From Streptomyces griseus subsp. griseus (GTDB taxonomy: Bacteria; Actinomycetota; Actinomycetes; Streptomycetales; Streptomycetaceae): a DNA stretch of 64,000 nt. Both the position numbers and the translations under genes were made by a program. Under the pieces are notes generated by a model. The model had not been told where the DNA came from. It ran no database searches and saw nothing but the letters and a program-made list of their open reading frames with translations. The stretch covers positions 2,418,001-2,482,000 of the forward strand of contig NZ_CP032543.1 of NCBI RefSeq assembly GCF_003610995.1, given 5' to 3'. Position 1 is the first letter of the stretch. Every line of letters starts with the position of its first letter. This document shows positions 46,282 through 55,539 of this stretch, one piece after another.

Positions 46282-47745
46282 TTAATGATGGGCCCCGGGC
46301 TGGGCTCCCGGACCGGCCGCGGTCCGTGGTTCCCGGCGGCGCTGACGGCCGAACCGGCGGGTCACCCGGCGGCCGTGGCCGCGCTGTCCGCGCTCCGGGC
46401 TGCTGCCGTGCAGCCCGATCCAGATCCGCACCTCCGTGCCGCCGAGCACGGACCGCCCGATGCGCAGATCGCCGCCGGTGGACTCGGCGACCCGGCGCAC
46501 GATGTCCAGGCCGAGTCCGGTGGAGCCGACCGTGCCCGGCTTGCTGGTACCTCGGGCCAGGGCCGCCTCCGGGTCGGCGATGCCGGGGCCCGCGTCCGAG
46601 ACGAGGACGATGACCGCGTCACCGCTGTGGTGGACGTCGACGGCGAAGGCGGTGCCCTCGGGGGTGTGGCGGAAGACGTTGCCGAGCAACGCGTCGAGGG
46701 CGGCGGCCAGTTCGGGGCGGGCGACGGGGATGCGTACCGTACGGTCCACTCCCGCGAGCCGCACCTCGCGCCCCTCGTCCTCCGCCAGCGCCGACCAGAA
46801 GTCCATGCGCTCCCGGATCACCGCGGAGGCGTCGCACCCGGCCCCGGCGCGGGTCTGCACGCCCTGGGTCTGGGGGCGCTGTTCGCGGGCGGTGCGGATG
46901 ATCGTGTCGACCTCGTGCTCCAGCTGCTCCACCGCCGCCCGGGTCTGGTCGGCCGCCGGGCCCTCGCCGAGCGATGCGGCGTTCAGCCGGAGGACGGTGA
47001 GCGGGGTGCGCAGCCGGTGCGAGAGGTCGGCGGCCAGCTCGCGCTCATTGGCCAGGAGCTGGACGACCTGGTCGGCCATGGAGTTGAACGCGACGGCGGC
47101 GGAACGGAGTTCGGTGGGGCCCTCCTCGGGGACCCGGGTGCCCAGCCGCCCCTCCCCCAGGTCCTGGGCGGCGCCCGCGAGGCGCTGGGCGGGCTGGACC
47201 ATCCGTACGCCGAGCCGGTCCGCGACCGCCACCGAGCCGACGATCAGGGCGACGCCGACGCCCGCCAGGATCAGCCAGGCGGTGGCCACCCCGTTGGAGA
47301 CCTCCCCCTCGGGGACGAAGACCTCGACCACGGCGATGTCCCCGGTGGACAAGGCGGTGGGCTGGAGCAGGGCGAAGCCGCCGGTGGCCTCGGTGATGGA
47401 GGCGCGCCCCGCCTTGCGTACGGTCTCCACGTCCTTGGGGCTCGCCCGCCGGGTGCCGATGTCCAACGCCTGGCCCCGGGTTCCGTCCGCCGCCTTCTCG
47501 CCGGCCGGCACATGGACGGCGAGCCGCCCCCGGTCACCCGGTTCGGTGGAGAGGACGGCCCGGGTCAGCTCCTCGCGGTCGGTGGTGATGGAGAGCGCCG
47601 GGGCGATCATCGCGGCCTGGCGCTCGGCATCGGAGAAGGCCCGGTCGCTGGCCATCTCCCGGATGACGAGCCCGAGGGGTACGGCGAAGGCGATGACGAC
47701 CATCGCGGTGACCGCCAGACACACCTTGACCAGGGCCCATCTCAT
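46282..47745 (-). CDS. Sensor histidine kinase
   Basis: A 487-residue membrane kinase: N-terminal helix (about 8-30), extracytoplasmic loop, second helix (about 155-178), HAMP, then DHp with the phosphorylated His in LSHRLRTPL and HATPase_c with LLGNVFRHTP, DAGPGI and GLGLDIVRRV motifs. It overlaps the response regulator gene as ATGA. The signal is unknown. The C-terminal 40 residues are a basic, probably disordered tail. Confidence 0.93.
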   Translation of the reverse strand: MRWALVKVCLAVTAMVVIAFAVPLGLVIREMASDRAFSDAERQAAMIAPALSITTDREELTRAVLSTEPGDRGRLAVHVPAGEKAADGTRGQALDIGTRRASPKDVETVRKAGRASITEATGGFALLQPTALSTGDIAVVEVFVPEGEVSNGVATAWLILAGVGVALIVGSVAVADRLGVRMVQPAQRLAGAAQDLGEGRLGTRVPEEGPTELRSAAVAFNSMADQVVQLLANERELAADLSHRLRTPLTVLRLNAASLGEGPAADQTRAAVEQLEHEVDTIIRTAREQRPQTQGVQTRAGAGCDASAVIRERMDFWSALAEDEGREVRLAGVDRTVRIPVARPELAAALDALLGNVFRHTPEGTAFAVDVHHSGDAVIVLVSDAGPGIADPEAALARGTSKPGTVGSTGLGLDIVRRVAESTGGDLRIGRSVLGGTEVRIWIGLHGSSPERGQRGHGRRVTRRFGRQRRREPRTAAGPGAQPGAHH

Positions 47746-48458
47746 GCGGGTGGCTCCACGGCCGGGGTCCCGGCGGGCGGCTGGAGCTTCACGCCGACGC
47801 CGCGCAGGGTGTGCAGATAGCGCGGCCGGGCGGCGGTCTCACCGAGCTTGCGGCGGAGCCAGGAGAGGTGGACGTCGATGGTCTGGTCGTCGCCGTACGA
47901 CTGCTGCCAGACCTCGGCCAGCAGCTCCTTGCGGGCGACCACCACCCCGGGCCGCCCGGCCAGGAAGGTCAGCAGGTCGAACTCGCGCCGGGTGAGGTCG
48001 AGTTCGGTGCCGTCGAGTTCGGCGCGGCGGCGCAGCGGGTCGATGGCGAGCCCGCCGACGCGGATGACCCGGGGCGGCGGCGCCTGGTCCCCGGCCGCAC
48101 GGGAACGCCGCAGCACGGCGGCCATGCGGGCGGAGAGGTGCTCCACGGAGAAAGGTTTGGTCAGGTAGTCGTCGGCGCCGTCGTTGAGCAGCCGGACGAT
48201 CTCGCTCTCGTCGTCCCGGGCGGTGGCGATGATGACGGGTACGTCGGTGATGGACCGCAGCATCTTCAGCGCCTCGCTGCCGTCGAGGTCGGGCAGTCCG
48301 AGATCGAGGATGACCACGTCGAAGCGGAAGTGGGCGACCTCGCGCAGCGCTTCGAGCGCGGTGCCCACACTCCGTACCGTGTGGGAGGCCTCACTGAGGT
48401 GCCGGATGAGGGCGGAACGTACGAACTGGTCGTCCTCGACCACGAGCACACTTGCCAT
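47742..48458 (-). CDS. OmpR-family response regulator
   Basis: A 238-residue regulator. The receiver domain carries acidic pocket VVEDDQ and phospho-acceptor D52 in VILDLGLPD, with conserved K in YLTKPF; the C-terminal OmpR winged helix ends TLRGVGVKL. The ATG at 48458 is chosen: upstream in-frame codons would add a low-complexity tail. TACGGT ends 7 bases before it, so the transcript may be leaderless. Cognate kinase is encoded immediately downstream. Confidence 0.94.
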   Translation of the reverse strand: MASVLVVEDDQFVRSALIRHLSEASHTVRSVGTALEALREVAHFRFDVVILDLGLPDLDGSEALKMLRSITDVPVIIATARDDESEIVRLLNDGADDYLTKPFSVEHLSARMAAVLRRSRAAGDQAPPPRVIRVGGLAIDPLRRRAELDGTELDLTRREFDLLTFLAGRPGVVVARKELLAEVWQQSYGDDQTIDVHLSWLRRKLGETAARPRYLHTLRGVGVKLQPPAGTPAVEPPA

Positions 48459-48611
48459 GGGCGGCACCGTACGCCATGCGGACGGGCCGGGTCCCCGCCC
48501 CGTCCCACCTCGCCGGAATCCTCCGCAAAGGCCGGGACGGGAGGCGGCCCGAGGGGGACGGAAGGTACCGGAGGGGGACAGTCCAGGTGCGCGTGGTGCA
48601 GGATGTGCCCG

Positions 48612-49184
48612 ATGCAACGAGGACTCGTACACGCGCTCGCGTGGTCGCTCGCCACCGGCGCGGCGGTCACGCTGTCGTGGTGGGGTGTGCGCACGGTCAT
48701 GACCGGGACGGCGTACGACCCGCCCCGGGCGGTGCCGATCTCCGTGGGCGCGGGCGCCCCGCAGCGGATCGGGCAGTCCACCGAGGAGCCGCTCGTCTCG
48801 TCGACGTACCGCTCATCGCCGACGCCTTCCCGCTCCCCCTCGGCGGACAGCGGCAGCGCGAGCCCCTCACCGCCGGCCGCACGCCCCTCCCGTACGCCGT
48901 CGAGTGCCCCGGCGCCTCCCCCGGCCTCGCCCGAACCGGGCGCGAACTCCGGTGAGGTGAAGGGGTACCGGACCGCCGGCGGCCGGGTCGTGTTCGAGCT
49001 GGGGAAGAGCTCGGCGAAGCTGGTCTCGGCGACGCCGGAGCCCGGGTGGTCGATGCAGGTGTGGACGAACGACGCCTGGATCCGGGTCGACTTCAGCGAC
49101 GGGGGCGGCGTGGACGGGAAGACGTACTCCGTGTTCTGCACCTGGAACGGGACCCCGCCGACGGTGCAGGTCGTCGAACCGTAA
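48612..49184 (+). CDS. Membrane-anchored secreted protein, function unknown
   Basis: A 190-residue protein with an N-terminal membrane helix (about 7-30, LVHALAWSLATGAAVTLSWW), a long Ser/Pro-rich extracellular linker (60-110) and a small C-terminal domain (about 115-190) rich in aromatic residues (PGWSMQVWTNDAWIRVDFS). It is divergent from the two-component system and could be its target or sensor partner, but that is inference. CAGGAT ends 7 bases before the ATG, another leaderless candidate. Confidence 0.8.
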   Translation: MQRGLVHALAWSLATGAAVTLSWWGVRTVMTGTAYDPPRAVPISVGAGAPQRIGQSTEEPLVSSTYRSSPTPSRSPSADSGSASPSPPAARPSRTPSSAPAPPPASPEPGANSGEVKGYRTAGGRVVFELGKSSAKLVSATPEPGWSMQVWTNDAWIRVDFSDGGGVDGKTYSVFCTWNGTPPTVQVVEP

Positions 49185-49192
49185 GCCGTTCA

Positions 49193-50089
49193 CTACGTGT
49201 CGAAGACGGACGGCGGCGGCGCCGGTGACGGCTTGGCCGCCGCGTCCGTGACGACCGCCGCGCCGCCCGTGAAGTCCGTGAGCGCCCGCCCGTGTTCGAC
49301 CCGGCCGGGGTGCGGGTCGCCGGCCACCCGGCGGGTGAACTCGGCCACCGCGAGCGGCAGGGCGGAGGCGAGCAGGACCGCGTTGCCGAAGCGGCGGCCG
49401 CGCCAGACCACGGGGTCGGCGGCGAGGGCCAGTTCGGGGAAGACGGTGGCGGCGGTGGCCACCTGGCCGCGCAGATGGGCGAGCGGGGGCCCGTCGGCGA
49501 GGTTCGCGGCGTACTGGCCCGACGGCTTCAGCACCCGGCGTACGTCGGTGAGGAATTCGGCGGAGGTCAGGTGGGCGGGGGTGCGGGCGCCGCTGAAGAC
49601 GTCCGCGATGACCAGGTCCGCCCAGCCGTCCGGGAGCTTGCCGAGCCCTTCCCGGGCGTCCAGCGCCCGGACCCGCACCCGGGCCTGCGGGTCCAGCGGG
49701 AGCCGCTCGCGGACGAGCTGGACGAGCGCCGCGTCGACCTCCACGACCTGCTGGGTGGAGCGGGGACGGGTCGCCGCGACGTACCGGGCGAGGGTGAGGG
49801 CGCCGCCGCCGAGGTGCAGGACGTGCAGGGGCCGGAGCGGGGGCGCGGCCAGGTCGATGATGTGGCCGAGCCGGCGCTGGTAGGCGAAGGAGAGGTGGGC
49901 GGGGTCGCCGAGGTCCACATGGGACTGCGGGGCGCCGTCCAGCAGCAGCGTCCAGCCGTCCGGGCGCTCCCGGTCGGGTATGAGCTCGGCGCGACCGCTG
50001 TCGACCGGCCCGGAGAAGGGCTCGCGCTCGCTCCGGTCCGCGCCCCGGCGGTCCTTCCTGCCCCCGGTCGGCGCTCCTCGTCGTGCCAC
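49193..50089 (-). CDS. Spermidine-synthase-like methyltransferase-fold protein
   Basis: A 298-residue protein with the Rossmann fold of the spermidine synthase family: HVLHLGGGALTLARY (cofactor loop), VVEVDAALVQL and DLVIADVFSGA. Many actinobacterial members lack demonstrated polyamine activity and the key gatekeeper residues are not certain here. Start is GTG 50089, with AAGGA 8 bases upstream. It is convergent with the preceding gene (8-bp gap). Confidence 0.82.
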   Translation of the reverse strand: MARRGAPTGGRKDRRGADRSEREPFSGPVDSGRAELIPDRERPDGWTLLLDGAPQSHVDLGDPAHLSFAYQRRLGHIIDLAAPPLRPLHVLHLGGGALTLARYVAATRPRSTQQVVEVDAALVQLVRERLPLDPQARVRVRALDAREGLGKLPDGWADLVIADVFSGARTPAHLTSAEFLTDVRRVLKPSGQYAANLADGPPLAHLRGQVATAATVFPELALAADPVVWRGRRFGNAVLLASALPLAVAEFTRRVAGDPHPGRVEHGRALTDFTGGAAVVTDAAAKPSPAPPPSVFDT

Positions 50090-50184
50090 GTGCGCTGGTC
50101 CTTGCTGGTGGGGGCCCGGGATACCGGCAGCGGCGGAGGTGTCCGCCCGTCCGGCCATTATGGGCTCCGGCGGGGGCCGCCGGC

Positions 50185-50649
50185 TCAGTTGCAGCCGTCG
50201 GCCGCCTCCAGCAGGCGGGCCGCCTGGTCGAGGGCGGCGCGGAGTACGGCGGGGTCGGTGACCGGGGCGTCCTCGGCGGGCGGGAGCAGCCAGCCGGAAC
50301 CGGCGGCGGGCGGAGTGGTGGGGATGCGCAGCCCTCGGCCGTCGGTCCGCGTACAGGCACTGCCCGGTACGTCCCAGGCGTCGGCGGTGCCGGGCGGGAC
50401 GAGGAAGCCGAGGGTGTCGCAGGCGCCGTCGTGCAGGACCGGGCCGACGGCCTCCTGGTCCCGGCCCCGGCGGAGGATGTCGACGGCCTCCAGCCCCTGG
50501 CGGGCGGGGACGGTGACGAGGTCGCAGGGCTGTTCCGCGGGGGCCGGTGCGGGCGCGGGTGCGGATGCCGGGGGCTTGGTGGGGGTCGTGGTCGTCGTCG
50601 GGTTCGTCGCGGTCGTCCGTGAGCCGGTCTCCATGCCGATGTGCAGCAA
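50185..50649 (-). CDS. Hypothetical protein, Thr/Ala/Pro-rich N-terminus
   Basis: About 154 residues. After a low-complexity start (Thr-, Pro- and Ala-rich to residue 40) comes a small domain with four cysteines in total (PCDLV, ACDTLGF, SACTR, DGCN). No family is recognised. The start is uncertain: a TTG at 50649 has GGAGGGG upstream; an ATG at 50634 is in frame. It lies 96 bp before the spermidine-synthase-like gene on the same strand. Confidence 0.6.
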   Translation of the reverse strand: MLHIGMETGSRTTATNPTTTTTPTKPPASAPAPAPAPAEQPCDLVTVPARQGLEAVDILRRGRDQEAVGPVLHDGACDTLGFLVPPGTADAWDVPGSACTRTDGRGLRIPTTPPAAGSGWLLPPAEDAPVTDPAVLRAALDQAARLLEAADGCN

Positions 50650-50901
50650 GGGAACCCCTCCTCTCATCGCCGAACGGAGCCACACTCCGTCTCCACATGG
50701 ACCAACGGCCGCGGAGCGTCAAGGGCTACGGGACCACACCGCCGCAAAGGGTGGCAGTTCATGGCGGATCACAGGAGGAATGACCCGATAAGTAACGAAT
50801 CTCCGCGTGTGCTCCCTGTCACAGCAGGTACGTTCTTGCTCCGCCGGGACACCGGAGAACAGGACCCGGCTTGCACCGCTTGCACCAGAGAGGGGCCGGC
50901 C

Positions 50902-52257
50902 ATGGTGTCGACAGGGGCAGTTCCCAACCTCGTCTTCCGCCAGCTGCGCGGACAGCGCTCCGCAGGGGAGTTCGCGGCCGCCGTCCGCCGGGCGGCGCGG
51001 GAGATCGGTGAACAGGTCGCGTGCGACGCCCGGTACATCGGACGCGTGGAGTCCGGGGAGATCCGCTGTCCCAACTACGCGTACGAACGGGTCTTCCTGC
51101 ACATGTTCCCCGGCGCCTCCCTGGCCGACCTGGGGTTCTCGGCCCGCGAGAGCGTACGGGGGCGGGGGGCGCGGGTCGTCTGTGAGCCGGCCCCGCCGCC
51201 CGCACCCGACGAGTCCCACCACACCGACGAGGAGAGCGACGTGCTGCGTCGCGTGTTCATGATGGGCGGCACGGTCACCGTGGCCGCCGCTTCCCTGGGT
51301 CTGGGCGGGGCGCCCGCCTCCGCCGCCCGGATCTCCCTGCCCGCACAGCGCCGGGTCGGTGAGAGCGAGGTGGACGCCGTGGAGCAGGCGGTACGGCGGA
51401 TCCGGGTGCTGGACGACCGGCACGGCGGGGACGGGCTCTACCGGCAGGCGGCGCGGCCGTTGAGGGCGGCGTACGAGCTGCTGGACGCGGGGACCACGAC
51501 GCGGCGGGCCACCGCGGACCGGCTGCACGCGGGCGCGGGTGAGCTGGCCATCTCGGTGGGGTGGCTGGCCCATGACTCGGGTCGCTTCGACGACGCGCGC
51601 TCGCACTACGCGGAGGCGCTGGCGACGGCGCGGCTGGCGGGGGACGCGGGGCTTGAGGCGCACGCGTTCTGCAACACGTCGTTCCTGGCGCGGGACGCGG
51701 GGCGGCCGCGCGAGGCGGTACGGGCTGCCGAGGCCGGGCAGCGGGCGGCCCGCACGCTGGGCTCGCCCCGGCTGCTGGCGCTGCTCGCGCTGCGGGAGGC
51801 GGGGGGCCGGGCGGGGCTCGGGGACCGTACGGGGTGCGACCGGGCGATCGGGCGGGCGCGGGCGGCGTTCGAGCGGGGGGCGGCGGGGGGTGACCCGGAG
51901 TGGATGAGCTTCTTCCGGGAGGCGGAGCTGGAGCTGCTGGAGGCGCAGTGCTGGTCGGCGCTGGGCGACTGGTCGCGGGCGGCGCGGCACGGGCGGCGGG
52001 CGGTGACGTTGCAGGACGCGCACTTCACCCGGAACCTCGCGCTGTACCGGGCGCAGCTGACGGGGGATCTGGCGCGCGCGGGCCGGGTGGAGGAGGCGGC
52101 GGCGACGGGCCACCAGGTGCTGGACCTGCTGGACCGGGTCCAGTCCTCACGGATCCGGGGGATGGTGGCGGGGGCGGCACGGGTGCTGGAGGCGGGGCGG
52201 GGTGGGGTGGGGGCGACGTCTTTCTTGACCCGCCACCGGGAGTCCCTCTCGGCCTGA
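50902..52257 (+). CDS. HTH / TPR-like regulatory protein
   Basis: A 451-residue protein starting MVSTGAVPNLVFRQLRGQRS. The first 75 residues resemble the N-terminal DNA-binding-type domain of Streptomyces XRE/TPR regulators (RYIGRVESGEIRCPNYAY). A hydrophobic stretch (about 115-140, RRVFMMGGTVTVAAASLGL) resembles a Tat-like or membrane segment; the rest (170-440) is helical repeats. This layout recalls NsdA-type developmental regulators, but the identity is not certain. GAGAGGGG precedes the ATG; an in-frame ATG at 50761 is less convincing. Confidence 0.82.
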   Translation: MVSTGAVPNLVFRQLRGQRSAGEFAAAVRRAAREIGEQVACDARYIGRVESGEIRCPNYAYERVFLHMFPGASLADLGFSARESVRGRGARVVCEPAPPPAPDESHHTDEESDVLRRVFMMGGTVTVAAASLGLGGAPASAARISLPAQRRVGESEVDAVEQAVRRIRVLDDRHGGDGLYRQAARPLRAAYELLDAGTTTRRATADRLHAGAGELAISVGWLAHDSGRFDDARSHYAEALATARLAGDAGLEAHAFCNTSFLARDAGRPREAVRAAEAGQRAARTLGSPRLLALLALREAGGRAGLGDRTGCDRAIGRARAAFERGAAGGDPEWMSFFREAELELLEAQCWSALGDWSRAARHGRRAVTLQDAHFTRNLALYRAQLTGDLARAGRVEEAAATGHQVLDLLDRVQSSRIRGMVAGAARVLEAGRGGVGATSFLTRHRESLSA

Positions 52258-52346
52258 GGAACGGCCGCGTCCGGCCCGTGGCGGGCTCCAGCCAGTGGTC
52301 GCCTTCCCCCGTGGTCGCCTTCAGCCCGTGCCCGGGGGGCCTTTCC

Positions 52347-52477
52347 AGCCCGTCCGGCGTTTGAGGACGAAAACTCTTGCCTGGGTGGGCGGGCACCCTT
52401 GGATCCCCTGGGGCGGGAGACCCTGAAACGCACCTGGACCGTGCTCGACGGTTCCGTCCTCAAGCGCCGGACGGGCT
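52347..52477. repeat. Inverted copies of a dispersed Streptomyces 22-bp element
   Basis: A 22-bp unit at 52347-52368 (core CCCGTCCGGCGTTTGAGGAC) is repeated inverted at 52456-52477 with a single mismatch, 87 bp apart, between convergent genes. The same element (gcccgtccggcgYttgaggac) recurs in many Streptomyces intergenic regions by my recollection and probably acts as a terminator or processing hairpin. Confidence 0.65.
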
Positions 52478-52506
52478 GGGGCGGGTGCCCCTGGCACCCC
52501 ACGGGC

Positions 52507-53106
52507 TTACGCGGTCTCCAGGTGGCCCGTGTCGTTCCAGCGCTCTATGGCCGGCTCGCCGTACGCCCAGCCCAGCACCGACAGTGACGTAGGTTCCAGG
52601 CGGATGCGGGCGCCGAAGGACAGGTCCTCGCCCAGCCAGCGCGCGGCGAGGGCGCGCAGGATATGGCCGTGGGCGAAGACCAGCACGTCGCGGTCGGCCG
52701 AGCGCGCCCAGCCGACGACCTCGTCGGCGCGGGCGGTGACCTCCGCGAGGCTCTCCCCCTCCGGGACCCCGTCGCGCCAGATCAGCCAGTCCGGCCGGTC
52801 CGCCTTGATCTGCGTCGGCGTCAGCCCCTCGTACGCCCCGTAGTCCCACTCCATCAGCGCGTCCCACGGCTCCGCCCGCTCCCCGAACCCGGCGATCTCG
52901 CAGGTCTCGGCGGCCCGGACCAGCGGGCTGGTGCGGATCTCGACGCCGGGCAGCCCGCGCCACGGCGCCCGGTGGAGCCGTTCGCCGAGCAGCTTCGCGC
53001 CCTCGCGGCCGGTGTCCAGGAGCGGGATGTCCGTCCTGCCGGTGTGATTGCCCTGGACCGACCACTGGGTCTGGCCATGCCGGGCGAGGAGGATGCGCGG
53101 TGCCAT
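52507..53106 (-). CDS. Histidine phosphatase (phosphoglycerate-mutase superfamily)
   Basis: A 199-residue protein with catalytic RHGQT at residues 9-13 ([12 protein letters not shown]), the acid region EWDYGAYEG and second His in [16 protein letters not shown]. Substrate is unclear; this GpmB-like group includes sugar phosphatases and metabolite repair enzymes. GGGAGAG precedes the ATG at 53106. Confidence 0.9.
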   Translation of the reverse strand: MAPRILLARHGQTQWSVQGNHTGRTDIPLLDTGREGAKLLGERLHRAPWRGLPGVEIRTSPLVRAAETCEIAGFGERAEPWDALMEWDYGAYEGLTPTQIKADRPDWLIWRDGVPEGESLAEVTARADEVVGWARSADRDVLVFAHGHILRALAARWLGEDLSFGARIRLEPTSLSVLGWAYGEPAIERWNDTGHLETA

Positions 53107-53348
53107 GAAGGCTCTCCCTGGAACGGTGGTGCTGGGCCTTCCATCATCCCGTACCGCCTCGGAAGGCAACCTCCGGGGCGGTGGCGGCGTCCCTCTGTGA
53201 GCAGCCGTCCACACCGGTACCGGAGCCATCACGGGGCAGGCTGCTGGGGGGAAGTCCACAAGGGGACCCCCGGAAAACTCGGCGGGCCACCTCCGCCTTA
53301 CGGTTGAACGCCCACCGTCGGCCGCATGAACACGGGGAGAGCCACCGG

Positions 53349-54380
53349 ATGCCGCACGCCACCGCCCTGCCCGCGACCGGTCATCGACCCCGCTGGTGGA
53401 CGGAGCTCCCACTGATCGCGGTGGTGTACGGGCTGTACTCGATGGGCCGCCTCCTGGTGCGCGGCGACGTCTCGACGGCGGTCGACAACGGCCTGGCGAT
53501 CCTCCGGTTCGAGCAGGCGTTCCATCTCAACGCCGAGCACCCGCTGAACCGTCTCTTCACCAGCACCCCTTCCCTGGGGATACCCGCCGACTTCGCCTAC
53601 GCCTCCCTGCACTACCTCGTCACCCCGGCGGTCCTGGTCTGGATGTTCCGGCGCAGGTCGGCGGCGTACCGGGCGGCCCGGGTCTGGCTGATGAACTCGA
53701 CCCTGCTCGGTCTCGTCGGCTTCACGCTGATGCCGACCTGCCCGCCCCGGCTGCTGGACGCGAGCCACGGCTTCGTCGACACGATGGCGCAGTACAGCGC
53801 GTACGGCTGGTGGGGCGCCGGCGCGAGCGCCCCGCGCGGGCTGAGCGGGATGACCAACCAGTACGCGGCCATGCCGAGCCTGCACGTCGGCTGGTCCCTG
53901 TGGTGCGGCATCCTCCTGTGGCGTCACGCCCGCCACCCCCTGCTCCGGGCCGCCGGTGTCGCCTACCCCCTGCTCACCACCATCGTCGTCATGGGCACCG
54001 CGAACCACTATTTCCTGGACGCGGTCGCGGGCGCGGCCGTGATGGGGCTCGGAGCCCTGCTGACCAGGCCTGGGATGCGGCTGGCCGACCGGGTGAAGGG
54101 GCGTCTGGGGGCCGCCTTCACCACCGTGCGTACCGCCTCCGAGCCCGTGAAGTCCCCGATTGTCAGTGCCGGATGCAAGACTTCCGCGGGTGAGCGAATC
54201 CCCGGCCAGCGGACCTCCTCCGCAGATTCCCCCGACGCGGCAGCCGACGGCGCGGCAGACCCCGTCGGCGCCGTACAGCGCGCAGGCACCTCAGCCATCC
54301 CGGGCCCCGCAGGCGTCCCGAGCCGCGGAAGCGCCTCGGGCGGCGCGGCCGGCGACGACGCTCCGGCAGCGGCTCGCTGA
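53349..54380 (+). CDS. PAP2-type phosphatase / inositolphosphotransferase-like membrane protein
   Basis: A 343-residue membrane protein with about six helices. The motifs [11 protein letters not shown] and [10 protein letters not shown] match the AUR1/PAP2-like subgroup acting on lipid phosphates. Start ATG 53349 has GGGGAGA upstream. The last 70 residues (from about 275) are unstructured Ala/Ser/Pro and run for 191 bp inside the next gene in another frame. Confidence 0.88.
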   Translation: MPHATALPATGHRPRWWTELPLIAVVYGLYSMGRLLVRGDVSTAVDNGLAILRFEQAFHLNAEHPLNRLFTSTPSLGIPADFAYASLHYLVTPAVLVWMFRRRSAAYRAARVWLMNSTLLGLVGFTLMPTCPPRLLDASHGFVDTMAQYSAYGWWGAGASAPRGLSGMTNQYAAMPSLHVGWSLWCGILLWRHARHPLLRAAGVAYPLLTTIVVMGTANHYFLDAVAGAAVMGLGALLTRPGMRLADRVKGRLGAAFTTVRTASEPVKSPIVSAGCKTSAGERIPGQRTSSADSPDAAADGAADPVGAVQRAGTSAIPGPAGVPSRGSASGGAAGDDAPAAAR

Positions 54381-55539
54381 GCTGCGCGGCCCCTCCGTCG
54401 CCCCGCATCCGCTGGACGCCCGCGCGCTCGCCGCGCTCGCCGCGAACCCGGGGTGCAAGCGCCGCGCCCTCCTGGACGGCGCCGGGGTCGACAAGGGCGT
54501 GCTGGCCGAGGCGCTCGGCTCCCCCGCCCCCTTCGGCCAGTCCCAGTTCGCCTTCATGCGGGGCAACGCGTTCGAGGCCAAGGTCAAGGCCGACGGCGGG
54601 GCGGAGCTGCTGCGCCTGCTGTACGAACGGCTCGGCGGCGGAGCCCCCGCCCCGGGCCCGGACGCCGCCACGCCCGACCTGAGCGCCGCCGGTCCCGAGG
54701 GCCGGGCCGCCCGGACCGCGCTCGCCCTGCGCGAGGCGACGGCGGCGGGCGGCTGGGCGCTGCTGGACCACCCGATGCTGGCCCTGGAGGTGGCGGGCTC
54801 CCCGGCCTATCTGGAGCCGGACGCGGTGGTGGTGCACCCCGACGGCCGCTGGACGGTGGTCGAGATCAAGTCGTTCCCGATGATCGACGCCTCCGCCGAC
54901 GCCGCGAAGGTCGGGGCCGCCGCCCGCCAGGCCGCGGTGTACGTGCTGGCGCTGGAGCGGGTCGCGGCGGTGACCGAGGGGGCCGAGGTGGGCCATCAGG
55001 TGCTGCTGGTCTGCCCGAAGGACTTCTCCAACCTGCCGACCGCCTCCGTCGTCGACGTGCGCAAGCAGCGTGCCGTGACCCGCCGCCAGCTGACCCGCCT
55101 CACCCGCATCGAGGACATCGCGGACGCCCTGCCCGAGGGCACGACCTTCGACCCGGCGTGCTCGCCGCAGGAGCTGGAGTCCGCCGTCTCCTCCGTCACC
55201 GCCGCCTACGCCCCCGAGTGCCTGGCCGCCTGTGAGCTGGCCTTCCACTGCCGGGCGAGGTCCCGGGCGGAGGGGGCGGTGGAGACGCTCGGGCGGAGTG
55301 TGCGCGGAGAGCTGGGCGGGCTGACCACGGTGGCCGGGGTGCTGGCCGCCGCCGCGGGGAAGGAGGGCGACCCCGCCGACCCGACCGTGGCCGCCCTGCG
55401 CCGGGCCGCCGCGCTGCGCGCCGACGCCTTGGAGAGTGCCGCCGCGCTGCGCGCCGAGGCCCAGGGACGCGCCGAGGCGCCGGAAGGCGCGGCAGCCTTG
55501 CGCGGACAGGCCCGGGAGGGTGCGGCCGCATGTCGCTGA
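54190..55539 (+). CDS. Cas4/RecB-like PD-(D/E)XK nuclease with probable Fe-S cluster
   Basis: A 449-residue protein from the GTG at 54190 (a TTG at 54160 is possible). After a disordered 60-residue start, the nuclease core shows MRGNAFEAKV (FE at 128-129), L-E-P-D211, E225-I-K227 and the RecB-type Q247-x3-Y251. Four cysteines fit the Cas4/AddB iron-sulfur arrangement: C89 before the core, then C344-x3-C348-x5-C354 after it. A 5'-3' or end-processing DNA nuclease is inferred. The end carries Ala-rich coiled repeats. It overlaps the next gene by 10 bp and is part of a nuclease-unknown-helicase operon. Confidence 0.82.
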   Translation: MSESPASGPPPQIPPTRQPTARQTPSAPYSAQAPQPSRAPQASRAAEAPRAARPATTLRQRLAELRGPSVAPHPLDARALAALAANPGCKRRALLDGAGVDKGVLAEALGSPAPFGQSQFAFMRGNAFEAKVKADGGAELLRLLYERLGGGAPAPGPDAATPDLSAAGPEGRAARTALALREATAAGGWALLDHPMLALEVAGSPAYLEPDAVVVHPDGRWTVVEIKSFPMIDASADAAKVGAAARQAAVYVLALERVAAVTEGAEVGHQVLLVCPKDFSNLPTASVVDVRKQRAVTRRQLTRLTRIEDIADALPEGTTFDPACSPQELESAVSSVTAAYAPECLAACELAFHCRARSRAEGAVETLGRSVRGELGGLTTVAGVLAAAAGKEGDPADPTVAALRRAAALRADALESAAALRAEAQGRAEAPEGAAALRGQAREGAAACR

